This document shows, piece by piece, positions 1 through 12,324 of a stretch of DNA of 64,000 bases. The position numbers and the translations under genes were made by a program. Each line of letters opens with the position of its first letter. The stretch's first letter is position 1. Under the pieces are notes generated by a model. It was not told the DNA's origin. It searched no databases and was given only the letters and a program-made list of their open reading frames with translations. Source of the stretch: Sweltsa coloradensis (Eukaryota > Arthropoda > Insecta > Plecoptera > Chloroperlidae); contig JAMZAV010001740.1 of assembly GCA_024449915.1 (NCBI GenBank), positions 62,001-126,000 of the forward strand, read 5' to 3'.

Positions 1-1660
1 ATGTTCAAATCTGAATAAAATTGTTCGCGAAATAGATAAAATTAAAGTGTAGGGCCTTCAGAGTATATCCACAAGTGAGCTAATGGTAAAAAAAAAAACT
101 TCTAGATGAAACTTTAACATTTCGGTATCATATGACAGATTAGCAAACTTTGTAAAGACTCCTAATGAGTTAGAAAACCGAAGGAAAGTTTTGACATGGG
201 TTACCTTTGGATTTACAGTTTACTTTAGCACACTAGTCAATTCTACAAATAAATTCATATACCTCCCAAACTACACGCCTCATAAACTTTTCAACCACTC
301 TAAGTCATCTCCGACTCTATAACAGTCATCATTCCAACGATTGCAGCATCATTCCAAATATGTTAAAACTCTTGAAGTATGCAACAGAAATTGATCTTAT
401 CACAAAATATTTATAAATTTAAAGTGTGGGCACCAGCTTTTAGGTATTTAAATTAAAGTTCTCACTGCTTATTTCCATTAGTCTCTTCTTTACATGAAAA
501 TCCTTTACTAAATGTCTTGAAGGGAATTTGTATTTAAATTTTCAATGTTAATAATTTGAATAGTTTTACATTTAAATTGAGTATTTCAAATAGTTTACAG
601 AGTTACATTATATTTTGTGTATATTGTAATTTTAATGTACTTTAAGTTTATGTTTTCTTATCGATGACTATGGGTATGATTTACACTTGTGGGAGTATTG
701 TACTCTATTGTAATATGCATGATAATATAATAACTAGCTGCATCAATAAAGCCTTAGAATGACGACGACCTCTTCTCTTTGGCGTCAGTAAATTTGACCA
801 GCCAATTGAGCCAATACTTCCGTGATTTGAAGACTTCGCCATACAGCAGAAAGTTTTAAGCTAGTGCGGGTCTGGATGATGGGTGGTATTTTACTGGGTT
901 TAGCCGTTAGCGTGCTTTGGCTACAATTTATAAAATTGAGAAGATCCACACAGTTTTCATAATCTTGTCACTTCAAAATTTTCAGAAGTGTCTATACAAG
1001 GCAGAACCTCCCACTAATATTATAAGCCTAGACTACTTCGAGTTTCCAGTTGAATGCAACGCCCAACTAAACAGGTACCAAAGTGTTGGGAAGTTGAATC
1101 TAAAGAAATTACATCTCGTGTTCTCGAGTATGGTTTGATAAACTGAGTAGGGTGAGCTGCTGGAACCGCTATGTCTGTTGGTTATTTTAGGCTCAGGGAT
1201 CTGGCGTGGACAAGTGTTTAGAGTAGTATTATGATTATAAAAATCCGTTTCACATAAAGCGTGACTGGGGATATTTTTAGATATCAAAGGGTGAACATAT
1301 TCAACGAAACGAATTGAAATGAACTACCGTTGAACTGTACGTCGTAAAATGTCGATAATATTCTAGTTGATTTAATGATGGTATGACCTGAATTTAAAAC
1401 GATTATTCACTTTATAGACCTTGGCTACAAGTCAAAAGCCTAGCATCTTGAAATGATCGCGGCAAAGTGGCGATGGAGAGGGGAGGGTTGAGCCGATGAT
1501 GTGTAAGTTTATGAGAATAAATTACAATAATTAAAGCGACACATTTGTGTCAAGTTATTTCGTTAGCAATAACTTCAGAGAGCGTTGAGCGTAACGTTGA
1601 AAGCGAACAAAAAACAAAAACAAATATACACTTTTAATTTAGTATTGCATGTTGCATTTA
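1..1660. other. AT-rich stretch, no gene recognised
   Basis: Open frames here do not exceed about 85 codons and none resembles a known family. A canonical AATAAA hexamer lies near 745, but nothing upstream of it looks coding. No repeat family seen elsewhere in the window is obvious in this part. Confidence 0.6.
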
Positions 1661-2216
1661 TTGGATGAGCGAAGCGAAGACTTCAATTTCACTGACCACC
1701 CAAAAACTTTAGCTCGGGTGTTTTTTTTTGTTTTTTTTCTGTCTGTTCGTTCGCACGATTCCGGGCAAACGGCATATGCGATCTTGATGAAAATTGGAGG
1801 GGATTTTCGTTTTCTCTGAACTTAGACTTGCCACGTTTTTGGGTTCAATCGAAGAAATATTTCTCATGAATATCGTACTTTTACGATTTTTTTCGATTTT
1901 TAGTGCGATATTTTCGTGACATTTGTGCCGATTCTGACCAAACGGGTGGGGCTACAACGTTCATATTTCACATGTGGTGATGTAGTACTTTTGAAAGAAA
2001 AAGTTGAAAATGTTAACCAGAATCCATAGAATAAAGGTTTTAATATGAGTTTTTTTAGGTTTATAATAACAATTAACAAGTAACAATAGAAACTTGACAA
2101 CAATCACCTACAATGCATTCACAAAGCACTTGCAAAGGAAAAGTGGTCCCTCGCAAACTAAAAACTTACAAAAAAGCTCATCCATCAACGCGGCGGGACT
2201 TTAGCGTTTTCCTAGT
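1661..2216 (+). mobile_element. HINE/Helentron-like non-autonomous element, copy A
   Basis: The copy begins TTGGATGAGCGAAGCG and ends with an inverted copy of the start (GCTCATCC at about 2176), followed by AACGC-loop-GCGTT and TTCCTAGT. A poly-T/GT-rich tract follows the 5' end. This is the layout of Helentron-derived elements (DINE/HINE type): asymmetric terminal inverted repeats, a simple-repeat core, a 3' hairpin and insertion between two T residues (T before TGGATG, T after CCTAG). It belongs to the shorter subfamily that reads CTTCAATTTCACT after the head, together with the copies at 19059 and 49349. It has no coding capacity. Confidence 0.75.
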
Positions 2217-2619
2217 GATTAGAAAAAAAGTATATTCAAAGTGAATTTTGCAAGTATACCTATCAATTTTGTTCCTATTGTTACCACCACGGCACGGTGC
2301 ATTGTGGGTGAACGAAAGTTTGTACGCGCCAGTGAATCTTGGCAAGCTACAAACAAACGGACATCGGGTAATAAAGCGATGCTAAACATCGTTGGTTTTG
2401 AACATCACCACCCTAATGTTCGAAATGTTCGTCCTAATGAATGTATTAATAAATGTCGGATATCTACGAAGATCGTACGTACAACACACAAGTGCGCGTT
2501 AGACCTCCAAGTCCATGTAATTTTTGGACTCCTCGTACTAAGTAGAACGTTTCAAACAATTGAGAAAGTATTGTTATTATAATTAAAATTGTTCTAATAT
2601 GAACAGAAAGTTGTTCGGT

Positions 2620-2696
2620 AACGGGATCGGCTTATGTTGTTATGCTGTAACATAAGAGCGATTTATAAGTAAATAAATAAATAAATAAATAAGTCT
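2620..2696 (+). repeat. (AAAT)n tail preceded by possible LINE/SINE 3' end
   Basis: TAAGAGCGATTTATAAG runs into five or more AAAT units. A similar GCGATAAATATAAATAAAT sequence occurs on the opposite strand at 3497-3556. This suggests two copies of one retrotransposon 3' end in opposite orientation. No reverse-transcriptase reading frame is present, so the LINE or SINE assignment is an inference. Confidence 0.35.
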
Positions 2697-2813
2697 TTAA
2701 ACTCGTAAAATATGTATTATCAATCACATCTACAATAATTTCTAACGATTGGCATTGAGAGTGTAGAACTGTAGATTCTACTGAAAGATACGCAGAGCAG
2801 AGTTTGCATGCAG

Positions 2814-2968
2814 TATATAATATGCATCCCCTTGAAGCACCGACGTGGTTCTCGTGCCCCTGCGAGCTCTGGCCAGTCCACCCGCCTCACTCCCGTGCAG
2901 CGCAAGTCACGGCTCTCGTCACCCTCGGCTTGCTCCACGCTCCACCCCTTGATGCTCAACATGACCAG
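2814..2968 (+). CDS. candidate internal coding exon, product unknown
   Basis: This is a GC-rich island of 155 nt in AT-rich surroundings. It is bounded by ...TTGCATGCAG at 2804-2813 and by AG|GTAAAT at 2969. The frame beginning at 2814 is open throughout (51 codons, ending in phase 2) and encodes a basic, Ser/Thr-rich stretch with RLTPVQRKSRLSSPS in its middle. A second plus-strand frame and one minus-strand frame are also open, as happens in GC-rich DNA, so strand and frame are not settled. The polypyrimidine tract before the acceptor is weak. I recognise no family. It could equally be a GC-rich repeat remnant. Confidence 0.27.
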
Positions 2969-3375
2969 GTAAATATTTATCCGAGGTATCATTCATAACA
3001 CAACACATATCTCCTTCTACAAATACACTCGATTGTTTGCTTTTGTGAAGCAATGTTGACTCTTGAATCTTTTCAATGGCGCATGCGCAAGAAACAACAG
3101 AGACGTTTAGGCATGTTCATTAATTTTCTGTCTTTGGAGACAGAAATAGCCACACTGACCTCTTGTATTTCGCGCTGATGCAAACACATGGCGGTCAATG
3201 AGTCTAGTAGTAACGAGGCAGACGACACAGTGTTGGTGTAATAGTTTACTCCCGTTTGTTGTTGCAGCGAGGCTAAACGAGACGACATGCACGTGCTTCG
3301 CGGTGATGAGGAAAACACATGGGAAGTGTGTAGGAAATTAATAGATATAATGGAAAACGTGTAGTCAGTAGATTG

Positions 3376-3479
3376 ACAACTAATTTATGAAAACTTAAAT
3401 GTGCAAAAAATTACATTCAAGTTTTTACACTTTTTGTGTTTTGCACATTCAGAGATTGAGCGTTCACAACTAATTTATG
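3376..3479. repeat. 14-bp direct repeats flanking a small inverted repeat
   Basis: ACAACTAATTTATG occurs at 3376-3389 and 3466-3479. Between the copies, AATGTGCAAAAA and its near complement TTTTGCACATT form a hairpin. The arrangement resembles a target-site duplication around a decayed insertion, but the interior matches nothing else here. Confidence 0.3.
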
Positions 3480-3496
3480 TTCCGTGGGGAATGTAA

Positions 3497-3556
3497 GTTG
3501 TTTTTATTTATTTATTTACTTATTTATTTATTTATTTATTTATATTTATCGCCACC
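3497..3556 (-). repeat. (TTTA)n tract, reverse of an AAAT-tailed repeat
   Basis: Roughly a dozen TTTA units, one of them interrupted by C, are followed by TATTTATCGCC. Read on the minus strand this is GGCGATAAATA then (AAAT)n, matching the end of the repeat at 2620-2696. Confidence 0.45.
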
Positions 3557-6480
3557 AACAACATATTTACCTCCACATAGTGCGATAGTATAGGCTTTTA
3601 CATCAAATTAATTAAATACTAAAGAACAAAAATAAAAATGATCTCAAAAAACAAATAACATCTGACTAAATGGTCAACTCAGGTGCACAAAATAACATAC
3701 TAAACGAAATGCAAATAGAAAACTGTGACAATTACGATGTTATTTTTGTATCCCGTTACCATTTTGTTTGTATTTTCTTACGAAAAATAATAATTAAAAA
3801 AAGGGTTTCAAGTCATTGGCTTATTGCTCTGTCCCTGTTTTGTGTACTTGTAAACCCGAATAATGCACTCGAACCAGCTTTCATCGCACCTGTATAAACT
3901 TACTGGAATTTAAATTCAAATTTAAATAATTTTCGAGTATTCAATCAAGAAAAGCGAAGCGAGTGATATGTTGTTCCCCAGTATAAGCCGGGCAGCGATC
4001 CAGGAAAAACAATATGTCTCGAGTCTGGCACAGCATAATTAAACTCATTAGCAGTCCATAGGATGTTGGTTTTCCAGAATAACGAGAGAGTGCAGTGCTG
4101 GCGTTTATTTTGTTTGACTCGATTCGGAAAACAAATTAACTAATCTTTATTTTATTTTGAGACAAACATAAATCGTAACGGTTACCCTCATGTCAACTAC
4201 TTTACTTATCTTATGAATACCATTTAGATCTTTTGCAAAGCATCTGAATATGCAGATAGAATTAGATATTATGTATAGCCAGCCAAGTAGGAACTCGGGG
4301 TTTTAGTAGGTAAGAACTCTACTCTCGTAAATCCAGATATATTTTGTATAACGTTTCCTATATTGTCATCAGTAAAACCTAAATGCTGGGATTATAACCT
4401 GCACAGAGCTTTCGCGTGCATTCCTTCCCTTCCCCCGCGTGTAGAAGTTGACATTTTCAATTGTCAATAACACGATCATCGATATCACTGCAGTAGCGGC
4501 TGTAAGTTTTCTGCTGGCTTGGTGGTGACGATTGAAGACGCTTCTTCCAGCCCCCCTAGGGGAACATTCCCTGGAGAGAGTTGAGTGACGCCGGGTGATC
4601 AGTGGTTGTGATGTGATGTGACTAATGACACAGATACAGGAAGACATCTGCATCATGTGGTTTGCAAGGCCCTCTCTTCCTGCGAGACTCATCAAGACGC
4701 AAGACAATGCCCCCAACCACACGACATGGAGACGAACTGTGCACGGACCAATTGCGACTCCATGCTGTCCGTTATTTCGGGCAATACAAAATAACATTTA
4801 CATGTATCGCCACTTTACTGGTTGCTTGGCTTTAGGGACGAAGCTTGCCTTTTTATGCGTTTGTCACTGATTAGTCTCACGGTTAAAACCTCCGTTTGAC
4901 AATAATTGGCAAACGTTTTTCTTTTTTTCCATTTCCCTTCAAAAAAGATTATTCAGAATGTATTTGGTGACCCTGGGTCAGGAAGCAGAGCTAGTATAAA
5001 AACTCGACTGGAAATGCTGGAATAAAAAGTGTTATTTTATTCGACGAGCCATTAAATGCTTGGCTCCCTCTTTTGGGAATATCGATTATTACAATTGTTT
5101 GAAAGCTGTTATTATCAAAACCGTCGATATGTTATGTGCAAGTGCAAGGTGCGGATTTGCGTACACGGTTTTCGCCATTTGCTTTTTAATCGTTATAGTA
5201 ATATAGTCCTCAGTAATTATATATGTTCCCTCACAACAACATAAGAATCAAGCAGATGAGTGTGTTGTTCAAATCGCGATATTTAAAAAGAACTTCAATC
5301 ATGTAGTTACTTCCAATCAGAGTGACAATCTAATAACGGTTACTCATGCCAAATGGCTGTAAGAAATCAGTGGGAATTGGTTATACAATCCATCCTCTCT
5401 CAGTCTTACGTTGCTCTTACCGGTATTTATGATAAATGCTCACCGACTAGACTGTAATCAACGCCATTCTTTCAGTACGCCGCTGTCATCAAGCCATTGT
5501 CTTCTTCAGATGTTTTACTCTTCTTTCACAACGTCATGAAATGTCATTGACGTTGTACTTTCTAGTTCCAGATCACGAATCCGATTAATATGTGTTCCAT
5601 GTTGTCGTGTCACTGAGTGGTTTACCATCACTTGGGAATTCAATGCACGTTCCTTTTAACAGCTTTCTATACATTCGCCGTGTACATCTTGCAACATAAC
5701 AATTATTTCATTTTGGTCGACATAATGTGAACTGACGACGTGACGATGCAGATGGGTACTAAATACTAATGTTTGATAAATATATAAGTATTCGTATTCG
5801 CTTATTTTTCAGATACATGTACGTGCACGTGTAAAAGATTTGTTTAATTAAAAAATACGTGAACAGTCATATTCCCGGAATTGTCAAAGAAGAATGTGTA
5901 ATGGAAATCAATTTTAACATTATTGTATGTTGTAGGGCATATTCTTCATGTTTGAACATGATATCTGATGTCGGATGTGTGGAAAACGAGTAGGCTATGA
6001 ACCAAGTCCAAATCTCATTTTAATAGTGTGACACTCAAGAGTCAAGTCAAGTCCAGATGAATTATAAATGTTTGGGTATCGTGCTTCCCTTACAGCATGT
6101 TAGCAATATGAAGACAAAATTATTTTTAAAAAAATCATTTTGTGCTCTCTAAAATAAAATTTAATGAAGATAAAAGTTTCAAACGTTAAGAAAATCTAAC
6201 ATCAATTTAGAAGTAAAAAATTACTATGTAAACTTATTGTCCAAAGCTATTATACAAAAAAACTGTCGGAAAAGTGTAAAATATTTTTTTTTGTTGACGG
6301 TATAGACACGTAGAGCACATTTATACCATTTTAATTTTGACATATTAGATAATTAGATTACATTGTAATGAATCTTCAAATTTACATGCCTTGTACTGCC
6401 ACAAAAAAACTCTTCTTTGTCCAATTAACAAACCAAAAACTACAGAAATAATGTCTACACACCCACTTCATTGTGCTCCC
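3557..6480. other. No gene recognised; small repeat remnant at 4955-5000
   Basis: The longest open frame is a 142-codon minus-strand frame at 4369-4797. It has no family resemblance and faces an open plus-strand frame (4625-4870). At 4957-5000 the sequence TTTGGTGACCCTGGGTCAGG, followed by GCTAG, matches the internal segment of the GGTGCCGGGT-ended family described at 41544. The rest is AT-rich and unremarkable. Confidence 0.5.
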
Positions 6481-6489
6481 GTGTGCAGG

Positions 6490-6700
6490 TAGCGAAGTGT
6501 AACGTTTTGATAAAGCGAATTAGCGAATTACGCTTGTATAGCGTCGAGCCTTGTTGTCTGTGATCGCCCAGCGTCGCGACGCCCCCTAACATGTTGGGCG
6601 CGCGCCCAGCTGAGACATCTGCATGCGCGGCTATTTCGAGACGTGTCGCGGCCGGCCATTGTGATTTCGAGCTCGACCAGATATTTCTTTCATTGTGGTT
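6490..6700. promoter_or_regulatory. CpG-rich patch, possible promoter or 5' exon
   Basis: GC content and CpG density rise sharply against the flanks, with clusters such as GTCGCGACGCC, GGGCGCGCGCCC (palindromic), GACGTGTCGCGGCCGGCC and GAGCTCGACC. A 116-codon minus-strand frame (6455-6805) spans it but matches no family. CpG-rich islands in AT-rich animal DNA often mark promoters. Direction cannot be decided, and no TATA box or initiator stands out. Confidence 0.3.
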
Positions 6701-6856
6701 CTTTGACGACACTAACGAATAACGATGCCAATACGAACGAGAGCAGCGAATACACTTGGTCGTCATAACAGATCCGATTGCCAAGGAGAATCGGTTGCAA
6801 CACAAATCAACAAGCTTTCACAACGGACGAGGTGGACGCTTTTATAGGGTAGCTGA

Positions 6857-6875
6857 GGGGGGGGGGGGGGGGGGG
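6857..6875. repeat. poly-G tract (~19 nt)
   Basis: An uninterrupted G run after AGCTGA. Similar G or C homopolymers occur at 18323, 25257, 29319, 56041 and 56577. Confidence 0.95.
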
Positions 6876-6879
6876 AATA

Positions 6880-9525
6880 ATTAACGAAGACATTGGAAGA
6901 TCACTAAAAAAAATTCTTTTATATGGTCAAAATGCAATGTCATGGTGAATCCCGTGGTGAAAACTTTACTTTGAAACACAATTAAATTCAGGTGCCATAA
7001 TAGGAAGTTGTTCCTCGAGTTATTCGAAGAAAACGTTTTCATTTCACAAAATAAGATTTGGTACTACAAATTATTTACAAAATTACCACCCCTCCACATT
7101 CCCACTCTCTCAATAAACGGTTGAAATAATAATAATTTATTGAGTTTTACCTGACCTAGGGCAGGAAGGAAAAAGTCGCCGTCCTCTGATACCCTATTTT
7201 AACAAGCTTTTTTTTTAGTTGTGCTGGAATTTATAAAATAATGTCACTAAACCCGTAATGTCAATCCTTATCAACTGGACAATCATTATTTTATTATTCA
7301 ACAACAAAAATGCTTATATTAATTTTAGGGCCACACTTTAGATAATTACTATATAACATTTAACAAGAGAATAGTTCAGCCAACGGCATCACGAATCTCA
7401 TTAACCATTAACAAATTGATTTTAAATGCGTTAACTTTATTAAAGTACTCAACACTCAACGTTCTTGTTGGCATTCGTTAACATTTAATTCGTCTGATTT
7501 CTCATTTCGTTCCAGTTTGATTAATTAATAGAAACATGAACTTTTGTTGTAGGTTATGCGTTATGCGTCGGCTACGATGCTGGTTGTTAATTAATGATGC
7601 ACTGCCTTTACATACGCCCACACGTGTACGTACTGCAGCATGACCGTTGCACATTTGAGCATTGCTTTCTGCAGCACATAGATTCCGAGAAGTCTACAGC
7701 AATTACAACTTTGCTGAAGAGGCGAAACTAAGCAAAAAACTAAAAACCACCTCATAGCAGACTCATGAAAAAACGCCAATCATTCAAACGGTTATTAATT
7801 GTCTGTGTTATTTGCTGAGAACCCACAAAACAATGTTGGTTGTCTTGAAATATAAACCTCAAGAACAAATTACTCCTCGCGATCAGATGGGGATTTGACC
7901 GGAGCGGAGAGAGATGTAATTCAATAAATTAGTGAGGTTGTTTTTGTTGCGCTGGTAACAGTTGAGGCTATTCATTGGTGGAACCACCCACACTACACTC
8001 GGTCGCGTAGATTTGTCTCTTGGAGATCTGCATAGCCAAACTAAGTGCGCCAGAACACGCGGCGTGCGCTTCAAAAACATTGGTTGTAGTTTGTACACAT
8101 GTACATTACACGTGTCCAGACAGTGCACTATTGCTCGACAGAAGTGGATCGATTGGTCTCATTGTAAATGTGCATAGTATGTTGCCGATTCTATTTCCAC
8201 TGTATGCAATAAATTATGTGAATAATGGAGATTAATGACATTATTAAAACTAAGTTATACTTATTCAATTAAAAAAATTAAAATAATCTCACAATTGAAA
8301 AATAATGTTTACATAATATTTTATATTGACAAGCTGCGCGGTGTCGACCGTAGTGTCTGTAGTGACAGATTTGCAGTTGTCCTTTATTATTTTAGTAGAC
8401 TTGGTCCTGCTTGAACCATTAACTTTACAGGATTGACAGCTTTAGGTTTGATAAATAATCACGAGTTGCGTTTATGAAAAATCTTCATCTTATATTGAAA
8501 TCAATCCATAATTTGTTTTTAAATTGAACATTTCTTGATTGATTTCCATAATAATCAATTACAACAAAGGGAGTGTTGCCCGACAATTAATGACATCTCG
8601 AAGTTGTATTGTAAATTGAAAGGAAGCAATCGCAAATATATGTGAAACTATAAAAGTCATTACATTCAAATTCTTTTCACAAGATGTACGATAATTTCGT
8701 CAAATTAAATAACAAAAATAAATTTTACAAAAACATGATTCTCCAGGCGAACGGAAACCTATTACGAGCAAAGTGTCCCTCCAACCAGAGCAAAAAAACC
8801 GCGAAAGTTCGCTGGATGTTGTGTTCCTTTAGAGTTGCGCGAGTCCTGGCCTACTACGACTACGAGTTTACAACGTCGTGCGCTAATTGAATCAAATGAC
8901 TCGTATTGTTGTGTGCATAAAGAGTCTAGCAGCGCACACGTGAGCCCCACAGAACACGAAGCACCATGCTGGTATTGTTCCTTCATCGTCTCTAATAGAC
9001 CTAGTGCTCCCGGTATTGTCTGATCTTTATTTTATTAATGATACACCCTACCCTGTAATAACCACAAAGCTGCAGCTACTAGCTATTATAAGACATGGAG
9101 CTATTTACAATGAAACCAATTCCACCATTAAAAAGATACTTGAGGGGATAAATGCCACATAATTTATGTACTATAGTCGGAGGTGTCTAGATCTAAGGCA
9201 CTCTGAATAATGGGCGGGCAAAAAGAGAATGTAAACGGCTTGATTTACAGACTTGTAACTTTACGAAGAAATAGATAAGTAATTTAGTTGATCAGAATGA
9301 AGAGTTGTAGCAGTTGTAGTGCGGTCTGAAGTCGAGGAACGAACTAAAATATGATGTGTATATATGCCCTACATAGAAAAGCATCAGATTATCATAAGAG
9401 ACCGATCGCGATATTAAAATTTGCGTAAAGCGTATTTTACTAATCTACGAATGTTTATTTGTGGTGAGATGAGACTTCGCTTAGTCAGATCACAAAATGA
9501 ATTACACTTGAAACTTACTAATATA
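6880..9525. other. No gene recognised
   Basis: Only short open frames (81 codons or fewer) occur, several overlapping on opposite strands at 7883-8235 and 8684-9023. None has a recognisable domain. There are many A/T runs and no strong inverted repeat. Confidence 0.5.
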
Positions 9526-9529
9526 TATT

Positions 9530-9645
9530 TTAGTACTTTATAACTTAGACAAAAATTAAAAAAGTGACTACACCGGGGATTGAACCTGGGACCTTGGTTC
9601 GATCCCCAGTGTAGTCACTTTATTAATTTCTGACTAAAGTACTAA
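9530..9645. repeat. tRNA-like palindrome with two facing B-box sequences
   Basis: Arms of about 55 bp, from TTAGTACTTT at 9530 to AAAGTACTAA at 9645, with a near-perfect core at 9564-9618. Each arm carries a tRNA T-arm/B-box-like motif: GGTTCGATCCCC on the plus strand at 9596-9607 and GGTTCAATCCCC on the minus strand at 9574-9585. The motifs face each other around the centre. No A-box or acceptor stem is visible, so this is not a tRNA gene. It reads as an inverted duplication of a tRNA-derived repeat end, or a MITE that captured one. Confidence 0.6.
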
Positions 9646-9699
9646 CATATCAGCGTCATAGTCGCCTACTATAAAACCAAGAATAAACATAATATATAT

Positions 9700-9897
9700 C
9701 ACTTTTGTATCAGTGCGTGTGTCACGTCTTACGATAAAAAACGAATGTGAACTCGGATTAATTTGCGATGTTATGTTGTAATTAGCCTTCAACAGGATGA
9801 TACAAAATATGTGCTTTGGTGACCCTGCCTGGGGGTCGGGAGACGGGGCTAGCCTCACTCAGAAACTGTCTCTTTAAACCCGGCACCCCCACCAAAA
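9700..9897 (-). repeat. GGTGCCGGGT-ended dispersed repeat, partial copy
   Basis: On the minus strand this reads TTTTGGTGGGGGTGCCGGGT (9878-9897), then GACCCCCAGGCAGGGTCACC, then CGTTTTTTATCGTAAGACG and GTGACACACGCAC. These blocks recur in the same order at 52005-52255 and, with deletions, at 25085-25343. The other terminus cannot be fixed. Confidence 0.55.
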
Positions 9898-10560
9898 GTG
9901 ATCTCCGCTTTACAAGATTGTATTTGTGTATCAAACTTCGACAATCTGTTGATAAAGTAATTTCGCTCCCTATTTAGCGTGCCTTTAAAAGTATTTGTAA
10001 TATATAACGACTATTAGCTGGACGAATCTGCATCCGAGTATAAAATCCCAATTAGTTCTTGCAACTAACGTACTGAGGATCTCATTCTGGAGTTCTATTC
10101 CAGCGATCGGCAGTCCTGACTGAAGGATATTCTCATGGTTTGCCAGTCAATGTCCATGAGAGTCTCGACGGGTAACCTTAGTTCATTCTACGAACAACAA
10201 TCTAAATACTTAATGTTTTAATGTGGGTATATAAAGTGGGGTTACGAGGGGAATTAAAATATCGTAAAATGAAAACTATGAGATTATCCTTCATCTTCCC
10301 CCCGCCACCAGCAATCCAGCATCTGAACCGACATAGTATGACGGGCTATCGTGGAAGTAAGCTATCTACATAAGAATAATATGAAGCAGAGAGCTGTAAA
10401 GATAGACATAGAAAGAGTTGTATTTTTTGTTTTACTCTTTCTAACTTCCGCGCGCGGCAAAGTTTAAAGCAGTTTCAAGATAGATAGAAACAAAGTTACA
10501 AGAAGTCAACACCGCACATAAAATCTACGATGTAAACGCGACCTTGCACATCAGATGTGT
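9898..10560. other. No feature seen
   Basis: AT-rich sequence without an open frame of note or a repeat shared with the rest of the window. Confidence 0.5.
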
Positions 10561-10565
10561 GTAAG

Positions 10566-10602
<37 letters not shown>
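10566..10602. repeat. (CT)n microsatellite
   Basis: About 16 CT units run into CCCTCC. It sits at the start of a 137-codon plus-strand frame (10555-10968), whose N-terminal Ser-Leu run is just this repeat translated. That frame is not accepted as a gene. Confidence 0.9.
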
Positions 10603-10603
<1 letters not shown>

Positions 10604-12320
10604 CGACACTGACATCTTCATCTTTGTCTTTCATGTTACGATCTGTGATTGTTTTCAATGTGTCTCTCTACTCGTGTCTTGGAGTAAAAGAAATAGACTA
10701 TCTCAACAAGACAATCCAAACATGTTTTACGATTGAAAGGAAACGAATGAAAAAGCTATATATTGTAAAGTCTAGCTATAGAGAGCTTATTATTCTGTCT
10801 GCAGTGAAGAGTGAAGAGTATACTCAACCCAAAGGAACAAATCTTGGCCTTCAGAACAGGGGTAATCTGACCTTGATATCAGTTACAAAAAAAGTTACAC
10901 GTCTACTTGCAATGGATGTTGAAGTATCGATGCGCAGAAAAACGAAGTTTATAACTGTTTTGAGATAATTTGATTTGTAAAAAATAAAAATAAATATGTT
11001 ATGTAAATAGAACTAGTTTAGAGTATTTATGTTGCACACGGCTATGTTTTAATGTAAAGGAACACTTTCAAACGAGAGCCAACACAAAATAGGGGAAATA
11101 AATAATTCTTTGTGTTGAATACGATTATTGCAGGCAAAGCTATAAGCATTTTGAGCAAGAATGTACTACTGTGTGAGTTTTATTAATTCTAGGATAAAAT
11201 TAGTGTGAAGGAATTTTTAATTTGTAATATATTCAGAAATGTAATAAATGTTGATAGGCCTAACTTACAATACAAGGCTCAAAGACCTACAATCCAACAG
11301 TAAACCTTCGTAAATAAGATTTTGATGGAGCCGCAAAAAACAAGTTCAGAAGAAATAAAATACACAATTTATCTTCCTACATCTAACGAACTTGGGAAGA
11401 ACTAAGAGGTAGCATCACTTTATCGTAACATCGCATTGTCTTTAGTTGAGTGGTAGCATTGTCAACGTTTCTTTGGATATGTCCGCACAATGACCGCCAA
11501 CCTCAGGAAATTTCTCTCAACAAACTGTTTTGCAATAATTGCCAATGGCGCAGTCTGTCGTTCGACGAAGAACGAGTGCTGAGTAGTCTCCAAGCACGTT
11601 TAGCTGCGGTGACAGTGCAGTGACAACGACTCTGATGAGAAGCTACATGAATGAACTTAATCGTAAGCTTATTCGGATTTAGTTTCATTGGTAATTGTAA
11701 ATAAAACAATTAAAATTCCGATTTGTTCCTAAGAATTTTGGTATTTTAAAAAGTTATCGTATTTAAGAAATGTTTGTGAAATTTTGGATTTTGAATAAAA
11801 TCTTCATTTTTTGTTAAATTTTAAATTTAAAGTGCATTCCTTAAACTTTTACTGATTTTTGTTGCGTAATTTAGATTTTGTGCATCTCAAATATCGCTGG
11901 ACTATGCCCCAAAAATTTTCCGTTTTTAGCCTTTTTAGGCTTTTTAGCATATGTGTATTTTCAATCTTCTCTAGAAAAAAGGCACTATTCGTTCCATTGA
12001 ATTGGGAGATTTTTTTTTTATGTAACAGAAAAAAATTGCGGTCAAAATGAAAAACCAAAAATATCAAAAACTTTTAGAGCTTACTGTTGCCATATGGCTG
12101 CGAACGAAAGTTGTCCTCCTTTGAAAATCAGTTTTATAACTGAATAGGATAGACGTAAAATAAATAAATTTTTAGACAAAATTTAAAAAAGAGTTAGCTA
12201 ATCCAAGATTTCTAAAAAAGTAACATGACGCTCATTGATGACGTTGGAACTTTTGAGGTAGACAATACATCTTTATATATTTGATCATTTGTAGGGGGAG
12301 GAGGGGTTTCTAAATGTACA
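10603..12320. other. No gene recognised
   Basis: Short frames only. The 68-codon minus-strand frame at 11503-11709 and the overlapping frames at 11849-12067 have no family features. Homopolymer-rich AT sequence dominates 11700-12200. Confidence 0.5.
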
Positions 12321-12324
12321 GATG

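Noticed and set aside
4369..4797. 142-codon minus-strand frame
   Set aside because: It overlaps an open plus-strand frame and has no motif. The hydrophobic patches are not arranged as a signal peptide or transmembrane helix with a plausible start.
10555..10968. 137-codon plus-strand frame beginning with a Ser-Leu run
   Set aside because: The start is a translated (CT)n microsatellite. The rest has no family features or splice context.
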